Shown one piece after another: positions 14,634 to 17,948 of a stretch of DNA of 17,948 nt. Below the pieces are notes generated by a model that was given only the letters and a program-made list of their open reading frames with translations, was not told the DNA's origin and did not search any database. The translations under genes and the position numbers were made by a program. Positions within the stretch are counted from its first letter, which is position 1, and every line of letters starts with the position of its first letter. The stretch comes from Actinocrinis sp046724665 (lineage in GTDB: Bacteria > Actinomycetota > Actinomycetes > Streptomycetales > Catenulisporaceae), in the NCBI GenBank assembly GCA_046724665.1, contig JBKOWZ010000131.1:1-17948 (forward strand). Direction: 5' to 3'.

Positions 14634-14650
14634 TGTTAACGCTAACAGTT
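14634..14650 (+). promoter_or_regulatory. LacI-type operator, GH54 copy
   Basis: TGTTAACGCTAACAGTT is identical, base for base and in the same orientation relative to its gene, to the esterase operator at 225-241. The first 14 bases are a CG-centred inverted repeat with one mismatched pair. It ends 35 bp before the GH54 ATG, a position where a repressor would block transcription. Confidence 0.72.
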
Positions 14651-14685
14651 TATGAGCCATGCTCAGCGTAGAGCAGGGAGACGGC

Positions 14686-16155
14686 ATGAAAACAAGCGTA
14701 TGGAGCAGCCGGAGGCTCGGCGGTATCGGCGCCGCGATCACGGTGATGCTCGGCGCGCTCATCGGTACCGCGGCCACCACCGGTGCGGCGCACGCCGCGT
14801 CGCAGGGTCCGTGTGACATCTACGCGGCCGGCGGCACGCCGTGTGTGGCCGCACACTCGACGACGCGCGCGCTGTACGCCGCGTACAGCGGTCCGCTGTA
14901 CCAGGTGCGGCGCTCCTCGGACGGCGCGACCACGAACGTCGGTCTGCTCTCGGCGGGCGGAGTCGCCAACGCCGCCACGCAGGACTCGTTCTGCGCCGGT
15001 ACCAGTTGTGTGATCACTGTGATCTACGACCAGTCCGGGCGAGGCAACCACCTGACACCGGCACCCGCGGGCGGGTATGTGCACACCCCTGACAACCCCG
15101 CCAATGCCACCGCCGCGCCGATCATCGTCGGCGGGCAGAAGGCCTACGGCGTGTTCACCGCGCCCGGCATCGGATATCGCAACGACGCCACCAACGGGAT
15201 CGCCACCGGAGACAGCCCCGAGGGCGAGTACGACGTCGTGGACGGCACGCACTACAACAACGGGTGCTGCTTCGACTACGGCAACGCCGAGACCACCAAC
15301 AACGACGACGGCAACGGCACCATGGAGGCGATCTACTTCGGGAACGCCTCGTACTGGGACACCGGCGCCGGCACCGGCCCCTGGATCATGGCCGACCTGG
15401 AGAACGGCCTGTTCTCCGGGTCCAACGTGAACAGCCCCAACCCCGGCGACCCGACGATCAACTACCGGTTCACCACCGCGATCGTCAAGGGCGCCGCGAA
15501 CCAGTGGGCGATCCGCGGCGGCAACGCCCAGTCGGGCGGCCTGTCCACCTTCTTCAGCGGCCCGCGTCCTTCGGGCTACAACCCGATGCACAAGGAGGGC
15601 GCGATCCTCCTCGGCATCGGCGGCGACAACAGCAACGGCGGCGCCGGGACGTTCTACGAGGGCGCGATGACGTCCGGCTATCCGTCCGACACCACCGAGA
15701 ACGCCGTGCAGGCCAACATCAACGCCGCCGGGTACGCCCCCGGCAGCGGCGGTGGGAGCGTCACCGGCGCGCTGCACGCCAACGGTGCGAGCAAGTGCCT
15801 TGACGACCCGTACGGCAACACGACCGGCGGCACGCAGATGCAGATCTGGGGCTGCAACGGGCAGGCCAACCAGACGTGGACCCGCACCACGTCGAACCAG
15901 CTGACGATTACCAACAACGGCACGACGGACTGCCTGGACGCGTACGGCCACGGCACCACCAACGGCACGAAGGTGGTCATCTGGCCCTGCAACGGCGGCA
16001 GCAACCAGCAGTGGCAGTTCAACTCGAACGGCACAATCACCGGGGTGCAGTCAGGGCTCTGCCTGGATGTGACCGGAGCGTCCACCGCCGACGGCGCGCT
16101 GGTCGAACTGTGGGCCTGCAACGGCGGCAGCAACCAGCAGTGGAACCTCGGCTAA
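14686..16155 (+). CDS. abfB: Secreted GH54 alpha-L-arabinofuranosidase with C-terminal ricin-type lectin
   Basis: The product is 489 aa. ATG 14686 follows GGGAG (14676-14680) by 5 bp; an in-frame ATG at 14659 lacks such a site and lies nearer the operator. The signal peptide is 1-38 (SSRRLGGIGAAITVMLGALI, ending AAHA). The GH54 domain spans about 39-350: GPCDIYAAGGTPCVAAHST, VIYDQSGRGNHL, NNGCCFDYGNAE, PWIMADLENGLFSG, MHKEGAILLGIGGDNSNG. Glu239 in DLENG and Asp314 in GGDNSNG are 75 residues apart and correspond by eye to the nucleophile and acid/base of the Aspergillus enzyme (E221/D297). The adjacent Cys194-Cys195 match its vicinal disulfide. Residues 357-489 are a ricin B/CBM13 beta-trefoil with NQTW, NQQW and NQQW motifs, replacing the CBM42 of fungal enzymes. 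It should release arabinofuranose from arabinan, arabinoxylan or arabinogalactan outside the cell. The LacI-type operator upstream indicates sugar-controlled expression. Confidence 0.93.
   Translation: MKTSVWSSRRLGGIGAAITVMLGALIGTAATTGAAHAASQGPCDIYAAGGTPCVAAHSTTRALYAAYSGPLYQVRRSSDGATTNVGLLSAGGVANAATQDSFCAGTSCVITVIYDQSGRGNHLTPAPAGGYVHTPDNPANATAAPIIVGGQKAYGVFTAPGIGYRNDATNGIATGDSPEGEYDVVDGTHYNNGCCFDYGNAETTNNDDGNGTMEAIYFGNASYWDTGAGTGPWIMADLENGLFSGSNVNSPNPGDPTINYRFTTAIVKGAANQWAIRGGNAQSGGLSTFFSGPRPSGYNPMHKEGAILLGIGGDNSNGGAGTFYEGAMTSGYPSDTTENAVQANINAAGYAPGSGGGSVTGALHANGASKCLDDPYGNTTGGTQMQIWGCNGQANQTWTRTTSNQLTITNNGTTDCLDAYGHGTTNGTKVVIWPCNGGSNQQWQFNSNGTITGVQSGLCLDVTGASTADGALVELWACNGGSNQQWNLG
15988..16014 (+). 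repeat. 27-bp lectin-motif DNA repeat, copy 1 of 5
   Basis: This copy encodes CNGGSNQQW at the end of a beta-trefoil subdomain. Near-identical DNA recurs at 16117-16143 (same gene) and at 17527-17553, 17653-17679 and 17782-17808 in the GH5 gene. The core GGCGGCAGCAACCAG is shared exactly by four of the five. This reflects domain duplication within and between neighbouring genes. Confidence 0.75.
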
Positions 16156-16222
16156 CCGGCTAGGCGCACCCACACGCAGCGGCGACGCACCCACATCGCC
16201 CGCCGCTCCAGCGCCCGCAAGC

Positions 16223-16261
16223 CTTCCCGTGGCCGGCGCCGCACTCGTCGGCCGCGGGAAG
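16223..16261 (+). terminator. Hairpin terminator after the GH54 gene
   Basis: CTTCCCGTGGCCG (16223-16235) pairs with CGGCCGCGGGAAG (16249-16261). The stem is 13 bp with one U-G wobble and can extend three further pairs inward. It starts 68 bp after the GH54 stop and ends about 100 bp before the GH5 start, separating the two genes. No U-tract is seen. Confidence 0.7.
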
Positions 16262-16362
16262 CATCGCGACGTGGCACGACTCAGAACGTCGCTCGAACCT
16301 CGGCGACACAACCCAAGCACGGACATCGACGAATCCCGGCATCAAAGAAGAGGACGGGAAGC

Positions 16363-17820
16363 ATGAATATCAGTGGGCATCGATTGCGGCGCGGCACCGG
16401 CGTCGTCGCCGCACTCCTTCTACTCCTGGGCCTGCTGGTCGCCCAGGCGTCGCACGCGACCCCGGCGCGGGCCGCCACCACCCAGTTCCACGGCGTGAAC
16501 TGGGCCGATCCCAACGACAACTTCATCACCGGCCCGAACGTCCCGGTCGGACTGTCCACCGCGGACAACTACTCCACCACGTACGCGAAGTCCACCGCGA
16601 TCCTCAACGGGTTCAAGAACCTCGGCGCCAACACCGTGCGCCTGGGGATGAACGCGGCGACCACCTCCGGGACCTGGTGGGGCAGCTACACGGCGGCGCT
16701 CGACGCGGCGACCGCGCTCGGCATGAACGTCATCATCGCCCCGTGGCTCCAGGGCGGGACGGTCAGCGACACCACGTCGTTCTACCAGATGTGGGACACG
16801 GTGATCGCGAAGTACAGCGGCAGCAGCAACGTGTACTTCGACATCATGAACGAGCCCTACGCGATGAACGCCACGCAGCTGACCAACTTCGAGGCCGGCT
16901 GGCTGGCGCGCTACCCGAACGTCCCGCGCGGGCGCGTGATCGCTCCGGGCCTGTACGCCGACGGGAACCTGTGCGCCGTGGGCGCCGACTCGCGCCTGTC
17001 CGGCACGCTGCTGTCGATCCACATCTACAGCATGTTCGGCGACTCGCACACCACCGAGGCGGCCTGGGTCAGCGACTTCCAGAGCAACCTGTGCGGCTAC
17101 GCCAGCCGCGCGGTGGTCACCGAATTCGGCGTCCCGATGAACATTGGGGTCAACTACAACGGCCCCAAGGACGGCACGAACGACATCTCGTACCTCTACG
17201 CGATCACCGACACGGCGCGCAGCATGGGCATCGGTTCCGTGCTGTGGGTCGGGGTCAAGCAGACCAACCAGACCAGCGGCCCCGGCCCGTGCGAGAACGC
17301 GTCCTGCGCGATCACGACGCTGAACGGCAGCGGCACCAGCCTCTCGCTCACGCTCAACAACCAGTCGGGCCTCGACCGGCTGCAATGGGGTTGGGGGATC
17401 GGCAACAACCCCGGCGGCACCGGCGGCGGTGGCAACAGCGGCGTGCTGCGCGGCGCGGGCTCCAACCGGTGCGTGGACGTACCCAACCAGGCCACGGCCA
17501 ACGGCACGCTGTTGCAGATCTGGGACTGCAACGGCGGCGCCAACCAGCAGTGGACGTACCTGTCCAACGGCGCGCTACAGGTCTACGGCAACAAGTGCCT
17601 CGACGTACCCGGCCACGCGACGAGCGCCGGTACCCGGGTGGAGATCTGGGACTGCACCGGCGGCAGCAACCAGCAGTGGAACCTCAACTCCGACGGCACC
17701 GTGGTCGGCCGCGAGTCCGGCCTGTGCCTTGACGTGACCGGCGCCGGCACGGCCAACGGCACCGCGGTCGAGATCTGGACCTGCAACGGCGGCAGCAACC
17801 AGAAGTGGTCCCGGCAGTAA
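16363..17820 (+). CDS. Secreted GH5 glycoside hydrolase with C-terminal ricin-type lectin
   Basis: The product is 485 aa from ATG 16363, preceded by the purine-rich AGAGGACGGGAAG. The signal peptide is 1-37 (VVAALLLLLGLLVAQA, then ARA). The GH5 (beta/alpha)8 barrel spans about 40-345: FHGVNWADPNDNF, GANTVRLGMN, VYFDIMNEPYA with the acid/base Glu164, LLSIHIYSMFG with the conserved His, VVTEFGVP with the nucleophile Glu254, and SVLWVGVKQ. A Gly-rich linker (350-359) leads to a ricin B/CBM13 beta-trefoil (360-485) with three Cys-paired subdomains, each ending NQQW or NQKW. GH5 covers cellulases, mannanases, xyloglucanases and beta-1,6-galactanases. The subfamily cannot be set by eye, and actinomycete GH5-CBM13 enzymes acting on arabinogalactan are known, so endoglucanase is only one option. 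It is a separate transcription unit: a terminator stands upstream and tandem hairpins follow. Confidence 0.88.
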   Translation: MNISGHRLRRGTGVVAALLLLLGLLVAQASHATPARAATTQFHGVNWADPNDNFITGPNVPVGLSTADNYSTTYAKSTAILNGFKNLGANTVRLGMNAATTSGTWWGSYTAALDAATALGMNVIIAPWLQGGTVSDTTSFYQMWDTVIAKYSGSSNVYFDIMNEPYAMNATQLTNFEAGWLARYPNVPRGRVIAPGLYADGNLCAVGADSRLSGTLLSIHIYSMFGDSHTTEAAWVSDFQSNLCGYASRAVVTEFGVPMNIGVNYNGPKDGTNDISYLYAITDTARSMGIGSVLWVGVKQTNQTSGPGPCENASCAITTLNGSGTSLSLTLNNQSGLDRLQWGWGIGNNPGGTGGGGNSGVLRGAGSNRCVDVPNQATANGTLLQIWDCNGGANQQWTYLSNGALQVYGNKCLDVPGHATSAGTRVEIWDCTGGSNQQWNLNSDGTVVGRESGLCLDVTGAGTANGTAVEIWTCNGGSNQKWSRQ

Positions 17821-17835
17821 CCACGAGCCCTGACC

Positions 17836-17880
17836 GCCGCCGCTCCTCTGGCGGCTCCGGACTCATGTCGTCCGGCTTTA
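17836..17880 (+). terminator. Tandem hairpins after the GH5 gene
   Basis: Two hairpins follow the stop codon closely. GCCGCC (17836-17841) pairs with GGCGGC (17850-17855). CCGGAC (17857-17862) pairs with GTCCGG (17870-17875) around a 7-nt loop and is followed by CTTTA. The short T-run after the second stem supports a terminator function. Confidence 0.6.
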
Positions 17881-17948
17881 CGGGGGCGGCGAGAACGCGC
17901 ACCCCGGAAACCGGCCGGCTGGGGCACCCCGGCGGGGGGGGGGAGTCG

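Noticed and set aside
17684..17902. Minus-strand frame at the right edge
   Set aside because: It lies opposite the end of the GH5 lectin and across the tandem terminator hairpins, with no coding signature.
1..17948. CRISPR array, insertion sequence, rRNA or phage genes
   Set aside because: No regularly spaced direct repeats, transposase motifs, terminal inverted repeats or rRNA-like sequence were seen. The repeats at 15988-17808 are coding lectin motifs.

Overview
The window is about 18 kb of very GC-rich DNA. Start codons are ATG or GTG, there are purine-rich ribosome binding sites and long antisense open frames, and the secreted enzymes carry CBM2 and ricin-type lectin modules. All of this points to a saprophytic, mycelial actinomycete (Streptomyces or Catenulispora-like). 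The genus is my inference only. The content is a coherent locus for breaking down plant cell wall, most plausibly xyloglucan and arabinose-decorated polymers. It also holds its own sugar regulator and a sigma/anti-sigma pair.

Layout. At the left edge (1-199, minus) is the start of a secreted CE1/PHB-depolymerase-like esterase with a LacI-type operator just upstream. After a 0.55 kb gene-free stretch come a secreted clan GH-A glycosidase with Fn3 and CBM2 modules (798-2894), a strong hairpin terminator, a LacI-family regulator (3116-4162), a cytoplasmic GH2 beta-galactosidase (4236-7268) and a cytoplasmic GH29 alpha-L-fucosidase (7339-8799). Converging on these from the right is a two-gene minus-strand operon with an ATGA overlap. 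It encodes a SigE-type ECF sigma factor (9620-10204) and a single-pass membrane protein (8823-9623) whose extracellular C-terminus looks like a CBM2-type beta-sandwich. Divergent from it is a secreted GH74 xyloglucanase with an N-terminal ricin-type lectin (10335-13091), followed by a bacterial expansin (13169-14122). After a second gene-free stretch come a secreted GH54 arabinofuranosidase (14686-16155) and a secreted GH5 glycanase (16363-17820), each with a C-terminal ricin-type lectin and a hairpin terminator.

How it fits together. GH74, GH5, GH54, the GH-A enzyme, the esterase and the expansin are exported and would loosen and cut the polymer. The GH2 and GH29 enzymes lack signal peptides and would trim imported galactosylated and fucosylated oligosaccharides. 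No transporter and no alpha-xylosidase lies in the window, so uptake and the rest of the pathway must be encoded elsewhere.

The most interesting points are: (1) the sigma/anti-sigma pair with a possible extracellular carbohydrate-sensing domain, reminiscent in architecture of the clostridial SigI/RsgI sensors but built from different parts; (2) an identical 17-nt operator in front of the esterase and the GH54 gene, 14.4 kb apart; and (3) a LacI regulator with almost no hinge helix, beside candidate operators that lack the usual central CpG.
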